A stretch of 55,721 bases of DNA from Multifurca ochricompacta (GCA_022496185.1 WTXG01000233.1:1-55721); one strand, 5' to 3'; positions 1 through 12,528 are shown, numbered from the stretch's first letter. Notes: generated by a model from the sequence alone, not told the origin. Program-made: numbers and translations.

Positions 1-234
1 CATATTGATTCTAATAAATAGAAAAGAATAGAATAGAATAGATAATTCGAGTCGAATGAGATGCCAAGGTTATGTACCTACGTAGAAATAAAAAGAAAAG
101 ATAAGCGCAAAGTAAAAATCCCATCATCAGCTGGCACGCATGCATCCATCACTAATTAGGATGGTCAGATGGTTTCCCTTTGGACAATTCACTTTTTCCA
201 CAACTCCTTATAAGATGCTGCCTTTCCCCTTCTT

Positions 235-322
235 ATTCTCTTTTGCCCTCTCGTCTCCAGAGCCTCCCTCACCCTCTTCTTCTCCCTCTCCTCTCCCTTT
301 CCCTCTTCCTCCATTTCTCGTG
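235..322 (+). promoter_or_regulatory. CT-rich promoter tract upstream of the Kre9/Knh1-like gene
   Basis: Nearly continuous C/T run on the plus strand ending just before the ATG at 329. Such pyrimidine tracts commonly mark the core promoter or 5' leader of strongly expressed basidiomycete genes. The function is inferred from base composition and position only; no clear TATA box was picked out. Confidence 0.4.
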
Positions 323-328
323 CACGTC

Positions 329-1393
329 ATGTCCCTCTTCACCATCTTCCTCTTTTATCTTCTAGCCTTCGTACAGGCCGTTCCCCTCTTCAAGCGTATT
401 GTCGTCAGCCCGCACATCACGAACCCGACGAGATCCACAGTTTGGAAGGTGGGCGATAAGGTGACAGTGACGTGGTGCGTAAAACTCTCCCTCTTCCGTC
501 ACTTTCCCTCCAGTCACTGACTGCCTCTCCTAGGGACAACTCGACCATTCCTCCCCCGGGTAACTTCACTGGTCAGCTTTTGCTCGGCTTCTTGACCAGC
601 GACAGTGAAAACCTAGACGTTAGTGAGTAAACACCCAATCTCAATCCCGATCCCTTTCCACCTCCCCTTAGCCCCACCGCACGCTCCGCAGCATCATGCA
701 TGTTGCGTGCGGAGGGGTTACGTATGTACGCCCATGCTAATCGCATATACCTTTCGTTGGTAACGTGACAGGTAACCCACTCGCGACTAGTTTCCCGCTC
801 AGTTCCGGCGCGGTACAGATTACGGTTCCCGACGTGCAGTTCCGGACTAACTATATCGTCGTTCGTGCGTACCTTTCTTCTCCTTTACTCCCGCTTCCGC
901 CCGGGCGGCGACCGGAGAGCTGAGTTAACCTTGTCTGACGCGATCCCTCCACACGTGCGGGTTTCCATGAACAGTTTTCGGAGATTCTGGCAATGCAAGT
1001 CCGCAGTTCACGATCACCGGTGGATCCAACACGACCTCAACCACGACCACGGCTACGACGCAGTCTTCGCCCACGCCCCCTTCGACGTCATCGTCACCAC
1101 CATCGTCCTCCGCCCCGCCCTCCACCCCAGTCACATCCCTTTCTTCCTCCCCATCGTCTTTAACCCCTACACCCACTTCGACTGGGTTGACTACGCCCAC
1201 GTCAAGTTCGTCTGTACCGTCAACGAACAATACACCTGGGTCTCAATCACCTCTCGTGAATGCCCCTAGCTCTTCGGCGTCTGCATCGGCTAGCAGATCC
1301 AACGGTGCACTTTCCGCCATGCATGCTCAGTATGCAAGCGGGATATCCCTCTGGGCAGCTGCGGCAGTCCTGAGCCTCACACTCGTCCTGTAA
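329..1393 (+). CDS. GPI-anchored Kre9/Knh1-like Ser/Thr-rich cell-wall protein
   Basis: Four exons (329-474, 534-622, 772-864, 975-1393) give 248 aa; frames join exactly through GT-AG introns. The start is the ATG that opens a signal peptide (MSLFTIFLFYLLAFVQA). The next ~100 residues match the Kre9/Knh1-like N-terminal domain as I recall it: a TVWKVGDKVTVTW block, a TGQLLLGF strand, NPLA after the second intron, and a FGDSGNASPQFTI end block. A ~100-residue Ser/Thr/Pro-rich linker follows, then a hydrophobic C-terminus ending LSLTLVL, as expected for a GPI signal. The protein should be secreted, O-glycosylated and wall- or membrane-anchored. Such proteins are linked to beta-1,6-glucan assembly in yeast, but the role in mushrooms is not established. 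Two paralogs lie at 12.9 and 26.6 kb. Confidence 0.82.
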
Positions 1394-4386
1394 ATGCAAG
1401 GATGACTTGTACGATAAACGCCGTGGTACCGGCAACTGGTAAGAAAAGCCACGCGGTTTTTGATGATAGCAAGGACAGAAATACGTAACGAACATTTTTC
1501 AATCGAACTCACGTATCACGATTGCCTCACGCAATTTATATATCTACCACGCATTTTGCTTACCTTTTTTTTTTTTTTTCGTTTTCTTGTTTTTCTTTCG
1601 GCATGAAGGACCTTTCTTTGCGTTTTTGACCTCTCGGTTCCGTCCCTTTGTAATAGTAGTATCAACCGCGTCGCAATGGTCATGTTTGATTTTTGGGGTG
1701 ACCTTTTTTTAGTATAGAAGAACGAACTACTACAAACAAGCAGGGGCCAATGAATGGATACGGATATCCGGGGATGGGTCAAATGGAATCGCATTGACTA
1801 GTGATTTAACCTTAAAACTCCACCAGTACACGACACCTAACATGAATTAAATTAATGTTGTTCTGAAAGAGAAAGAACAGCGCAAAAAAAAAAAGAGGGT
1901 TACATAACCAGTTGCGACAGAACACCGCTGGCTCTTACGACGGCAGGTTCGTTCACTGCTATCGTCGTTGTCATTGTTGGTCGTTGCCTTCATTTCCAGT
2001 TTCCCCCCTCCCCTCCCCCGCCAAAGTCGAAACATGCAAACATGCTCGGGATAAAACCTAGCGCAAGGGCCCGCTCAATCTCAAAACAAAACCAAAAAAA
2101 AATAATTATCCTGGAAACTTCGGCGCGCCGCAGCCATCCACGCAACGTGCGGGTGCCCGCCTGATGGTTCGATTAATCCGTGGATCCCCAAATGGAGCGC
2201 GCGTGGCCCCCCATGGAGCGCTCTCGCCAGCAGTGTGAAGGTCGGGAGCGAGCCGACCGAGGAAAAGAATGAATGATTACGGGATAGGGGTAATTGGATA
2301 ATTGCGGTTTTTTTGTAATCTGTCTCTCAGATATGAGAGTTGGGTTCAAAACCACGCGTTAATTTGAAATGCGAGAAGAGAGAGAGAGAAGGGGGGTAAA
2401 CAAAAAAAAAAAAAAAGGATAACTCACTCTAATCGGGTCATCAGGGTGAGTGGGACGGTGGAGGGGAGGTCATGGGCGAAGTTGAGTGAGAGTTGAGTGA
2501 GTAGTGAGTCCAAGCCAGCCCCTGACTCATCCTTTTTGTCTTCTAGCTGCATGGAAAAAATAATCGACGAGAACCTGTTGATGAAAAGAGAAAATCCAGA
2601 ACCTTCGGAATCGAAAAGTGGCGGCGCCAGGGCGGCGAGATCATGTTCCTATAGAAGATGAGGACGAACTGACGCCCCTGTTCTGTACGAAGGGATAGCT
2701 TGATGGAAACGACGCACGAGCATAATAATTTTCTCCGCGAGAGTTGTCAAGGTAAGGTGGCCAGTAGAGAGCATGGTCTCGCGCAAGGGGGTGAAAGTAT
2801 TGTCTGCAAAAGGACCAAAAAGAAGGGGGGATACTTGTGGGGAAACATTGAGCAGTCAATAAGTCATGGGGACTAAGAAGATGTTCGAGGGAAATCTTTT
2901 AACAAAAGGCTTCATCCTTCATTATAAGTTATTTAAATTGAACCACCTCCTTATTGCCGTTAGTTGGCGCTATCGATTACAGATTAGCCCAAGGACTCAC
3001 AATCACAGCAGTGTTCTTCATCTTTCGCTTGTTCAGCGACATCATAGCAACAATCCTAATATCAACAAGTTAATCAAGTAACAGACCTGCATGACCGACC
3101 TTCCCTTGTCATTACATCATACAGTAGTACCATAGCAGGCCCCCTGGTACCACTGCTTCTTGTAAGGATTGACTCAGGAAACCGTCAGCTGTCGCTACTC
3201 TTCTTGGTTGAATTCTCTTCTCCCTTTCATTGCGAGCCCTGGATTAAGAACACTTCTGGCGTTTATTCGATCTTAGTTTTAGTATACTACAAAGCGATTA
3301 AATGCAAGTATTCGACGAATATCTCCCTTATCAGTACATTAGATTGTGCTAAGTTACCTATAAAACCCGCGCGCAAGCCCACGGCAGTCGCCTCAGACGC
3401 GTCTCCCCGTACTGAAAGTCAGTCCCTTCTACTTGGACCCCTAACCTCGCAGATGATACGGCCCTACCAACCATAATAGTGGCAACTAACGTCGCACTCA
3501 AGGTGCGCAAGGCCGTCGGCCATGTATTCGTTGAAAGATTCATTCATCTACCCAATTCCGGGAGAGTGGTTCGGTGGATATGCAGATGGTTCGCCGTGCG
3601 TAGGGGACGGTCGAGGTTATAAATGGTCAATACGCCCTTGCCATACTTGCTAAGCCCCCCTCCCCCCAGGACTGCGTCATGGATTTTATATACCGTCCGG
3701 AACGCTTTCTCATCATCGTCCACTGGCACAGAAATAATGCTCACCCCTCAAGTCACAATGAAACTAGCAGCAGGTTATGAGTGAGCGGGACCAAGACGGA
3801 CTTATAGGTGTGAAGGCGTGTACCCGAGTGGGGGCGTATCGTTCCAGTGAGCGTGTTCCAGGGTTGATTAACAGAGTTGAACTTGCGAAGGAAGCACTCA
3901 GCCAGAGACAATTGGTGTTACGTTCGAAGCTCGGTTTGCTGATTCAAGGTCTAACAGTTCAGGGGGTGAGGCAGTTACTTAGCGTGCAGCTCAAGTAAAT
4001 AGGGGAGATTCCGGGTCACAGAGCTACGTAGAACACAGAAGCTCACGACTAAGGAATACAGCTTGAGCGTATGGCAACTTAAATAGGTGTGAAAGAGGAT
4101 GACGTTATTATGTTAAGGGTGCTGCTAAGGTTTGAGGCTAGTAAAAGTAAAAGAGGAGAAAAAGTCGTACGTTGTAGTATCGTACGTTTCTAACTGTATA
4201 GCATAGGGAAAGGTATCATATCAGGTATTGTAACAATTGGCGTCAATTTTATTCGCATGCATGGTTTAACGCCAAAGTGTTCGTTAAGATCTCCGTCCAA
4301 GTTGAAGTCTTGACTTGAAAACGCTTCACGTTCAGGCCTTGCCTGTATCAGCATAAGTAAATTTTACACTTTGCCTGTTCTGCATA
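1394..4386. other. Intergenic stretch, no supported gene
   Basis: About 3 kb with poly-A/T runs (near 1566 and 2401) and only short open frames without family motifs. A 66-aa minus frame at 3544-3744 has an acidic, non-repetitive start but could not be extended through convincing splice sites, so no gene is called. Confidence 0.5.
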
Positions 4387-6493
4387 TTATTGTGAAGTCT
4401 CTAGCAACATATACAGAGAAAGGAAAGAAATTACACCAGAGGACGACCGAAAGAAACTCAATCTTCGTCCATCCGGATCTATCTCACGCAAGAAAATAAA
4501 ATATTTCGTCAGACTCGAGAGCATGAGTATAGGCAGTTCATTCCTTACATTTTTCCCCGCCTCCAGCTTTCGTAACGTGTTATTCAGCGACATGTTGTCC
4601 CGCGCCTCTGTAATCCTCAAATCGTTCGCATTCTCGCCAAGCACCAAGTCACGGTTCAGACAAGCAGTCGGATAGTACACCTCTCCAGTTTTCAGATCCC
4701 CGCCCCAATCAAAATCCACCAACATTATATCTTTTGGATTATTCTTGGGGACGATCAGGTTTGCGTCTCTGAGGTCACCGTGTACGAATCCTGCGGCATG
4801 GAATTTGTTCACAAGATCCTTCAGGTCCTTTGACCACTTCGGGAGGTATTCAGATGCAAGCTTTTGCCGGTCGGACACATCATGCTCAATCCTATCCATC
4901 ACTATAATGTGCCACCGACCGTGAAGAACGCCATAGCCGCGTACTCTAGGTGCATGTCCCTCCTCTGCACAGAATAGATGCAGTGCCAAGCAGTATCGTT
5001 GCGTGAACTTTACCAGCACCTTGTCTTTGTCTTTTTCCGTGATAGCGCCATAAATGAAACGATTCTCGTATCGATTTACCTCGCCTTGATATAGCTCTTC
5101 ATTGATTTCAAAGCGGAGTTTTTTAGAAGAAGGTGGATGAGTAGGAACCTCGTTTATGTATGGCCGATCACCTCGGGGTGGGTGCGCTAGCCGCTTGGCC
5201 ATGTAGTCCATCCCATCTTTGTTGATATGGTACCGAAGGATGCATGCTGCTTCGAATGCCCTCATCAGAGCGGGTCTTGCCCATTCGTTTCCACTCTCAA
5301 TTGCTGCAGGAAGGAGAGGGGTCAATGGGACGAGCCGTGTTGCCTTGGTAAATGACAATGCATAAAATCCAATATGTGCTCCTGCAAGCAGATCGACCAA
5401 TATCGCAATCACATTGCCACAGGGACTTTGATACTCACCCATGAGCAATATACCAAGTGCAGGGAAAAGGAAACACCTTCTGGACATTGTTGATGTATTC
5501 AAATCAAGACATTGGGTGTAATAAGCAGCCATTTCCACTGAGCCATCACAACTAGTGGTCCCTAGTTCATTCTTAACTTGTATTATGATTTCCACTGTGT
5601 TTGTTGGTCCAATGGCGTGTCCGTCTGATGAACGGTCATCGCGGATCACTTGAGCCTCGATTTTTTGGTATTCTCGTTCTTGAGAATAACATCTCCAAAT
5701 TTCGTCGAGCGATCTCTGGGCTATCTCTGCACGGTCCTTTTCATAATCATAGAATCGACTCATATCATGGAGAAATCTGTCGACGGCTGCTTCAAACATG
5801 GCCTTGTCTGTGGGCATTGGACCCGTCGAATCACCATCCATGTGAGCACGAAAGCATCCGAACCCGTGATATGAGAGTGAGATCGGAGGAAGGCCTGAGT
5901 CCATATCAGGGCGGTCGTTGGCAATACGGCGAACAGGATTTTTCTGCACTTTGGACATTTTATCGTATCTAGAAACATGTGAAGGGGCATCCTTGGCGTA
6001 AGGTCCTAAAAGAAAGGACTCCTTTTCTTCCTCTTGTTCTTCAAGGAGAGGAATTCCCAGACGTTAGTTAGCAATTGATAACGAACTTAAGGATGATGGA
6101 GAATTTACTGGGCACTTGCTGCTCTGGCGGCAGCTGTACCACAACATGAACAACACCGAGAGGTAATTGCATATCCGATGGGTAGAATCGATCGATGGGG
6201 ACAGTGGTATCCAGAAAGATCGCCTTACAATCATCCTCATCAAGACTGTTCAAGTGCAGATCCTGTGCATGGCTGGAAATGATCTTGGGTAGGGCCCCGG
6301 GAAAGAAGACTTTTGGCTTCCAAAGCGTCAGATGATGTGCAGCGATGGAGCTGAGATTGGTAGGGTCCTTCAACTGGATCGCCTCTGCAAGATCACCACA
6401 CAGTTTATCCCCGGTTATCCTTATAGGGAATGGGAGGCCCAATGGACTGCAAGTGTTGCTGACGAGAAGGCAGATGAGGAGGAGAGACATCAT
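4387..6493 (-). CDS. Crinkler (CRN)-type protein: ubiquitin-like CRN head, REase-like middle, kinase-like C-terminus
   Basis: Two exons (6493-6109, 6038-4387) joined over a 70-nt GT-AG intron with a CTAAC branch site; 678 aa. Residues 1-128 match the CRN N-terminal domain: a hydrophobic start, ITGDKLCGDLAEAI, then HHLTLWKPK, and a closing VVHVVVQLPP strand. Around residues 278-286 the run VEIIIQVKNELG resembles the (E/Q)xK core of PD-(D/E)xK nucleases known to accompany CRN heads. The C-terminal part is kinase-like: VLVKF (K~472) as the ATP-site lysine, HGDLRDAN (548-555) as catalytic loop with Asp and Asn kept, and DFDW (570-573) in place of DFG. CRN proteins are described as host- or self-directed effectors in oomycetes and fungi. 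No secretion signal is obvious, so secretion cannot be claimed. Both exons are intact. A foldback element sits ~230 nt upstream of the ATG. Confidence 0.82.
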
Positions 6494-6720
6494 CGTCTAA
6501 GAAGAAGAGAAGAAAGATGTGTGGCTTTTGCATGTGTTGGTTGAGGGAAAGTCATGCGGTCATCCTTTCCCATATTATTTCCCTTTTAGTAGTGATCCGT
6601 CACAACAATAATCTATACACAAAAAGTCCTTTCCTAGGCCATCTCAATGAAGCGATGCAATTGGAATTTTTATTTTCAATCGCGACTGGTGATATCCACG
6701 GCGGCGTCAAGTCGTCAAGT

Positions 6721-7222
6721 TAGTGATGTGCCTGGCCCGGCTCAAAGCCGGAAGCCGGGCCAAGCCGGGCCTGTTTGGGCCGGGCCAAGCCAGGCCGTTG
6801 TGACGGCCCAGCAAGGGCTTTGGCCCGGCTCAGAGAAACTAAAAGCCAAAGCCGCCGGCTCAGGCCGCGGCTTTCAACAGCACATACAAATGCATTAGCA
6901 ATCGTCAAAATCAGTAGAAATCTTATCACAAAGTGGTTGATTTGGGTCACGTGATCATGTTTATCACGGCATTTCAAACTTTTTCTTCGATATAGCTTTG
7001 CAATACGTAACACACTAAGTCATATTTGGATTAGCTGAACTATAACTACTAGTTATATGTCATAAAATTTTCTCTGCCAAAAGCCGCGGCTTGGGCCAAG
7101 CCGGGCCAGGGCCAAGCCGTCTGTGGCGGCTTTGGCTCGGCCCAGACTTCAGGAAAGCCGGAGCCGCCTCAGGCCGAGCCAAAGCCGCGGCTTTTGGGCC
7201 AAGCCGGGCCGGAACATCACTA
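6721..7222. mobile_element. Foldback/MITE-like element with GC-rich inverted arms
   Basis: A 502-bp segment bounded by matching inverted termini: it begins TAGTGATGTG and ends GAACATCACTA. The subterminal arms (about 6721-6880 and 7080-7222) are built from repeated AAGCC/GGCTT and GGCCGGGCC-type blocks that are largely complementary to each other. The centre is AT-rich and has no coding potential. This architecture fits a non-autonomous DNA transposon (MITE or foldback). I could not find a convincing target-site duplication at the borders, so the superfamily is not assigned. It lies in the 5' region of the CRN gene. Confidence 0.7.
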
Positions 7223-8129
7223 GGTGATACGTTGGGCCATTTCTTCTGTGTGTTAAATCTAGATGTCGATGAGATGGGCGAGCTTAAGAGATGGCTTGAG
7301 TGTAAAGAAAGGAAAGGTGGAAAACGGGGGGGAGGGTTATGGTAGTCTTGTTTCATACCCCTCCAACGCACGTAAACTCGTCCAAACCGCTACGATGCGA
7401 TACAGTACAGACAGCCCACCTGCGCGGCCGACATGTAGGAAAACGAACGAATTGAGTATGGTCACATACAATTTGAGAGTAAAACTAGTGATAACAACAA
7501 CACAAGTAATATCTGGCAAGGTGTGTAACGGTGGCTTGGAACTATACAGTGTCTGGATAATCCGAGAGTACACTGGGACGGAAATGCCCAGTTGACTTGC
7601 CCCAAAATAAATAAATAAAAAAACAAAAAAATTAATTCTTGGCACTCGCCTGACATCTACCTTCAGCTAGCCAATCAGATTACAATTATCCAAAAGAGAA
7701 ATCCCCCGCAGATCTCCCAACGGTCCCGAACCGAAACTATGGCTCGCATAGATTGTCACGTCACTTTGTCACATTTATGCGACAGGGGTAGTCCAGTGCA
7801 CAATTGGGCCGAGTCAGCTGGGTCCTCGGCGTGTATCTACATCTACGACAGCTCAGGACGTGAGGACACCCTTTCGCACCTCATGCACTTCATGCAACGT
7901 GGCCGCCCGTCGCGTCGGTGCCATCGGCGTACTCTCTAAGGGCCGTGCCTTGGTGGGCAGCCTTGTAGGACTACTACCGCTTGAATCTACAGAGCGTTGT
8001 CAAGCCAAGAAAAAGGTCAAAGTTAAGTCGTGTGTCTGATGACAAAAGTTGCTCGCCTGGTACTTTACGCATGAACGAGGCCGCCGGTGTGTAACGCAGC
8101 TCTGCGTCAGGTGTTTCGGGCACTGCCAA
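7223..8129. other. Intergenic, nothing supported
   Basis: Short open frames only, none with recognizable motifs. It holds the region downstream of the Rif1-like gene (which ends at 8130) and the flank of the foldback element. Confidence 0.5.
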
Positions 8130-11100
8130 TTAATTTGATTCTGTATTAAACCCGACATCACGGTGACTCGGAAAGACGGGCTTACCGATCTCGTCTCTCT
8201 CCAGCAGCTCCCTCTTCATCCTGGGCACAAAAGGGGTCTCGGGGGTAGTCTCCCATGCTTCATGATCCTCTGGTTCATCCCATTTTTGCCCTCGTGTATT
8301 GTCTCCTTCTCCTTGTACCCCCCAGTGGTGCGAGATTTTGCGGAGAGGCGTAACTTCGACGCAATCCATGAGTAGTCTAGTGTGCGGAATAGCCTTTGAT
8401 GTCGATAGGGTAGGTGAGTTTTGCGAGGACACGTGAGCGAGAGGTATTGAGCACTTGTGCAACCCGCTGTTGGTCGAGCTTGCGCGGCGACGCTTGGCCG
8501 GTGACATGGCTTGGGGTACGTGGCGCTTCTTTAAGGTCGACCCGCTGTGTGATCCGGCGGGTTCATGGTATACGATGGGATTTCTTCTTGACGATCCAGC
8601 TACCAAGCGCACTCGAGAAGAAATCTTATGGGCGTTAGAGGATATCGAAGACACGGGTTTATATGGAGGTTCAAGGATCAACCTCGCCCGTGGTGACGCA
8701 TGTATGACAACTGGGCTCGATGTGGCGCATTGCGAGTCCGGGATAACTTCGTGCTACGGGTCCGCAAGAATATTAAGCGGAGATCTTGAGGAGCGTGACC
8801 AAACTATTACCTCTAGTAATCGTGTAGGAGTATACCGCTCCCCAATATCATAGCCGACCCTGGGCAGCGCCAATGCCTTATTCAGTAATTCACCCTCGTT
8901 TTGCAACTGCGTTTGTGATTGCGAGCTTGAGCTCAACGGAGCCATTCCGGGTGGCCACTCGCCTCCGTAGCTGCGCACACAAGCATCAAGGCACACGCGC
9001 AACTCATCACTGTACGCGGTAGTTGGAACCGCAAGACGAGGATGTACTGTGTGAAAGAAGCGCTGAAACGCGGCTGGACCGAGCGCTGGTGGTGGAATTC
9101 GCGAAAATGCTGCAGTGAGGAGCGGAACCAGGGCATTCAAAAGCGTAACGGAGAGTGGAAGCGTCTGTAAACGGCAAAGGAGTGAATCGTAGAGAGACAT
9201 GATCTATAGAGGTGACTAAGCGAGGTGACGTGAGATGAATGACGGAAGGTCACAGACGAGGTTATTATATTCTTCCTCCGACAGGGAGACGCACTTGTCC
9301 TCTATCCAAATGACCAGTCCCATTTGTACCGCGAGGATAACTGATTCAAGTAATGAAAGAGGTATCGCTATTATCATATGGTGAAAGACTTTGATCAGCT
9401 CAGAAGTTGATTTGACTGTGCTTGGTTGAGGTGGATAGGAGGCGGCGAGGATTTTGTTTAGAAAAGACAGTGTCCTGGCCGGAATGGAATCCTCTTCATC
9501 AAGATCGAGACGCCGGAAGATCGCAAGAGCAATGCGCATCGCAGTACTTATGGGGAAACTACACCAGATCATTGCCAATTAGAATGTGCAACCGGACGAC
9601 CGCATACCTTGGACCGATAGCTGGACATTGCCCTGAAATCTCATCTATGAGATCTACAGCTTTAGCGGCCCCTGACGAGAAGATTCGCTCGAATGCTCTT
9701 TCCCAGACGTCGAGATCGTCCTCTGACATGCACCAAGAGCTATTGTGCATGACCTATCCATTAGGGCGGATCTTTGTTAGCTGTGTAGTTACTCACCCAA
9801 TGGGAAAGACATGAATCGAGGTGGAACTACGCCAGTTGCCCTGTCCTGGCTCGCAGTGCGTAACCACTAGGCGCCAAAGCTGTTTCTTCACCTCAAGAGC
9901 ACTCGATTCATCGTCCTGATGAGAAATAGACTCAAGCACATTTGGAATACCGACTACGATCAGATCTGAACACAGAAGACTCCAGTTTCTGAGTAACTCC
10001 TGGTCGGAAAGATGGAATTTACGCTGCAGAGTGGCCGCCAGGAAAGAGGAAGCAACCGCAGTGAGTGAGGGTCGTGAGAAGACATTCTGGATAACAGTCC
10101 AAAGCTGCCTTGATACAAAAAGCGACTTCAATTGGATCTCGACCGAGTCTGCGTCACCAGAAAGAGAGATGGAAAGCTTTGGGAGGAACTGAGAGAGCAG
10201 AGGGATCAACCGCTGGCCGAAATCAGGGGAGATAGCAGCTTGGCCGTTCCCTTGAAACCGATTGGATTGAACCATTAGGAGGGACTGCCACATAGAAAGG
10301 ATAGTCTAGACCAGGACACGTAAGAAGGGACTGGAAGTAATTTAGAGGAACCTACCGCCAAAACAGTGTCGTCAGCCTTGAGACGAATTCGGACCATCGA
10401 AACAAAGCAGGATGATATTGGTCCCCAGTGCTCCAGAATCTCTTCCTGAGACAGACACCTGGGCGAGAAGATACGCATTGAACCCACCTTCTCTTCAATT
10501 AGGTATTTATCGGCATGAAGGAGTGAGCCGTCAAAGAGGAATTGTGAGAGTAGAAGGTCAGCGCTCCATTCTGTCTCATGCGACGCGTTGTTGTCACGCT
10601 CCCCAGATTCCCGTGTGAGGCATACCAGTAGGCGATACCCCTCGTCTCGAATGTTCTCAAGGTTGCTTGACAACATATCATGCACGATATCAATAGTGCT
10701 TGAAATAGCCCATCTATGTATACTTCCGCTTCGGTGTCCTGCGGGATTGCCCCGAGAAGTGAGGTGATTAGGGCCGCACCGAGGCCACCATGCAATGCTT
10801 GTTTAAGCACCAGAACGCAACGCCGAACGATATCAACATCTTCATCCGAAGTCGAGCCTTGTTGCGCACAAAGTTGAGTCATCGACCAAATGAAAGTGCT
10901 CCAGACGTGGGGGTTCAGATCGCGTCCTGGGTGACGTTTCAGAGCTTTCTGCGTGATGTTCATCACGAACTTGAGAGGTCCATGGTGCAGAAAAAGTGAG
11001 GAACCAAGGAGTACAGTGAAGTTTGCGACGACAGTCAATGCCCACGGCGCATTCTCGCCCGCATTACCAAAATCCCTAGATGAGACAGCCGCATCAAGCA

Positions 11101-12176
11101 AAGGAAAAAGTTTCCGCGAAGACGTAGGGTGACGCGTGGTTTCAGGTGTGAGGAACGAATGAGTATAACAACATATAGAGTCTATAATACTCTTGTCAAT
11201 CGCTGCTCGATACGTGATGAGCGTTCGTGAAAATGAGGCGAGTACGGCAGCTGTATGGTGGCGAAGTTCCGAGGACGGATGCATGACGAGGGGAAAGATA
11301 GAGGGGAGCAGGTCTGCCAAGTGTGCTACAAAAACATGTCCATGGCACGTCAAGAGTTCAACAATACACTGTGGATAAGAAATCAGCGCCACGACGTGCT
11401 ACAGGGGTTGTCAACGCACATTCAGCGCATCCACTACAATTACAGAAACAGGGGTATCTCCGACTGCGGCCTCAAGAGTTAGTTTAAGACATAATAATAA
11501 TTTTCCATTCGAGAAAGTAAAACTTCTTTTGGGAGTTTTTGAGTTCGAAGTACCCACGACGCGAGTACGGTGGTCTTTGATCCATTGACAGACGGAAGTT
11601 GTGGACAACAGAGGATAGCAGTAACATCTTCTAGAAGAAAACCGAGGTCTTGTGCTGACGGTGTTGTGAGGTTCATTCTTACGTTGCGTTATAAAATCAG
11701 AATTGGCACGTACTCGACATTGCTGACGAGAGAGCCGGAAGCCTAAATATCTCTGATAACAAGCGAAGTGCGTAATGGCATAATGTAGAAACGTCGGTCG
11801 CATGTTTAATGTTAGGTGCAGCCTGTTCCCAACCCACACTCTCCTCGAAGGAGCCAGACGATTGGGAAGGCGTATGGCAGGATATATGCTGAGCAGACAC
11901 GCGCAGGGCGCGCAAGACATCCCTTCGCAATGCTGCGGCCACACCGGCACCTTTTTCTTTAAGCGGCCCTAGAGCTGGATAAGAGCTCGACCCAACAGCA
12001 AGGTATGCAGAGGATTGCCTGATTCTCGTAGAGAGGGTATGATAGGCTTCTGTGATGTCATGAAGTGAAAGATCTCCACTTGAAAGAGCACGATGTGAAT
12101 AAACGATGGTCTCGATGGGCCCCAGGAAATAGTGGGGATGAGCCAATGGACTGTCGTCGGCCAAAGGTATGGACAT
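8130..12176 (-). CDS. RIF1: Rif1-like telomere/replication-timing protein (N-terminal HEAT-repeat domain)
   Basis: Nine-exon model: 12176-11714, 11648-11524, 11470-11420, 11368-10356, 10305-9797, 9739-9608, 9558-9258, 9203-8811, 8753-8130. About 1203 aa once one frame break is bridged. The alpha-helical repeats carry blocks I associate with the fungal Rif1 N-terminal domain: DVSTLCHYALRLLSEIFRLPAL, TVLASWVLRTQKLP, HPSSELRHHTAAVLASFSR, and NPHVWSTFIWSM. The C-terminus is low-complexity with a basic SPAKRRRAS cluster, a likely nuclear signal. Rif1 controls telomere length and origin timing through PP1; I saw no clear RVxF/SILK PP1-binding motif. Frame is lost by one base near 10709-10711 in exon 4, and the exon 2/3 junction is uncertain. 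An alternative in-frame start lies at 12263. Confidence 0.62.
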
Positions 12177-12422
12177 AGACGAGAAACTGCAGCGGGGTTC
12201 TGCGACTCGCGCGTAATTCACCCAGTATTTGTAACTTCTTAAAAAGGATCTAAGACCAGCCAAGTATGTGATTAGAGAATAGAACTGGCTTTGATGCGTA
12301 TGCGTTGTGTTGACATGACAGACAAGACGAAACGAAACACGCGGATGTGTTGCTAATCGAGGGGGGTGACCGTGACAGGGCGTGTGACTAATTATGATAT
12401 AAAAAATTCTAGAGCAGCATGC

Positions 12423-12528
12423 GGTCTTGTAGTGTAGTGGTTATCACTCGGGATTTTGATATCAACTGGATCAAATCGGTTGGCAATCCAAACTTCCCGA
12501 AACCCAGGTTCGAACCCTGGCAAGACCT
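12423..12528 (+). tRNA. tRNA-Gln(UUG) with intron
   Basis: A full cloverleaf can be drawn. Acceptor arms GGTCTTG and CAAGACC pair, the D-arm holds the A-box-like AGTGTAGTGGTTATC, the anticodon stem CGGGA pairs with TCCCG (12495-12499), and the T-arm carries GGTTCGAACCC (B box). The anticodon TTG at 12456-12458 lies in a TTTTGAT-type loop as in yeast tRNA-Gln. A 34-nt intron (about 12460-12493) interrupts the loop after position 37, the canonical site for nuclear tRNA introns. Confidence 0.9.

Noticed and set aside
3544..3744. 66-aa minus frame starting MSIISVPVDDDEKAF
   Set aside because: Short, no family motif recognized and no convincing extension by splicing; left uncalled.
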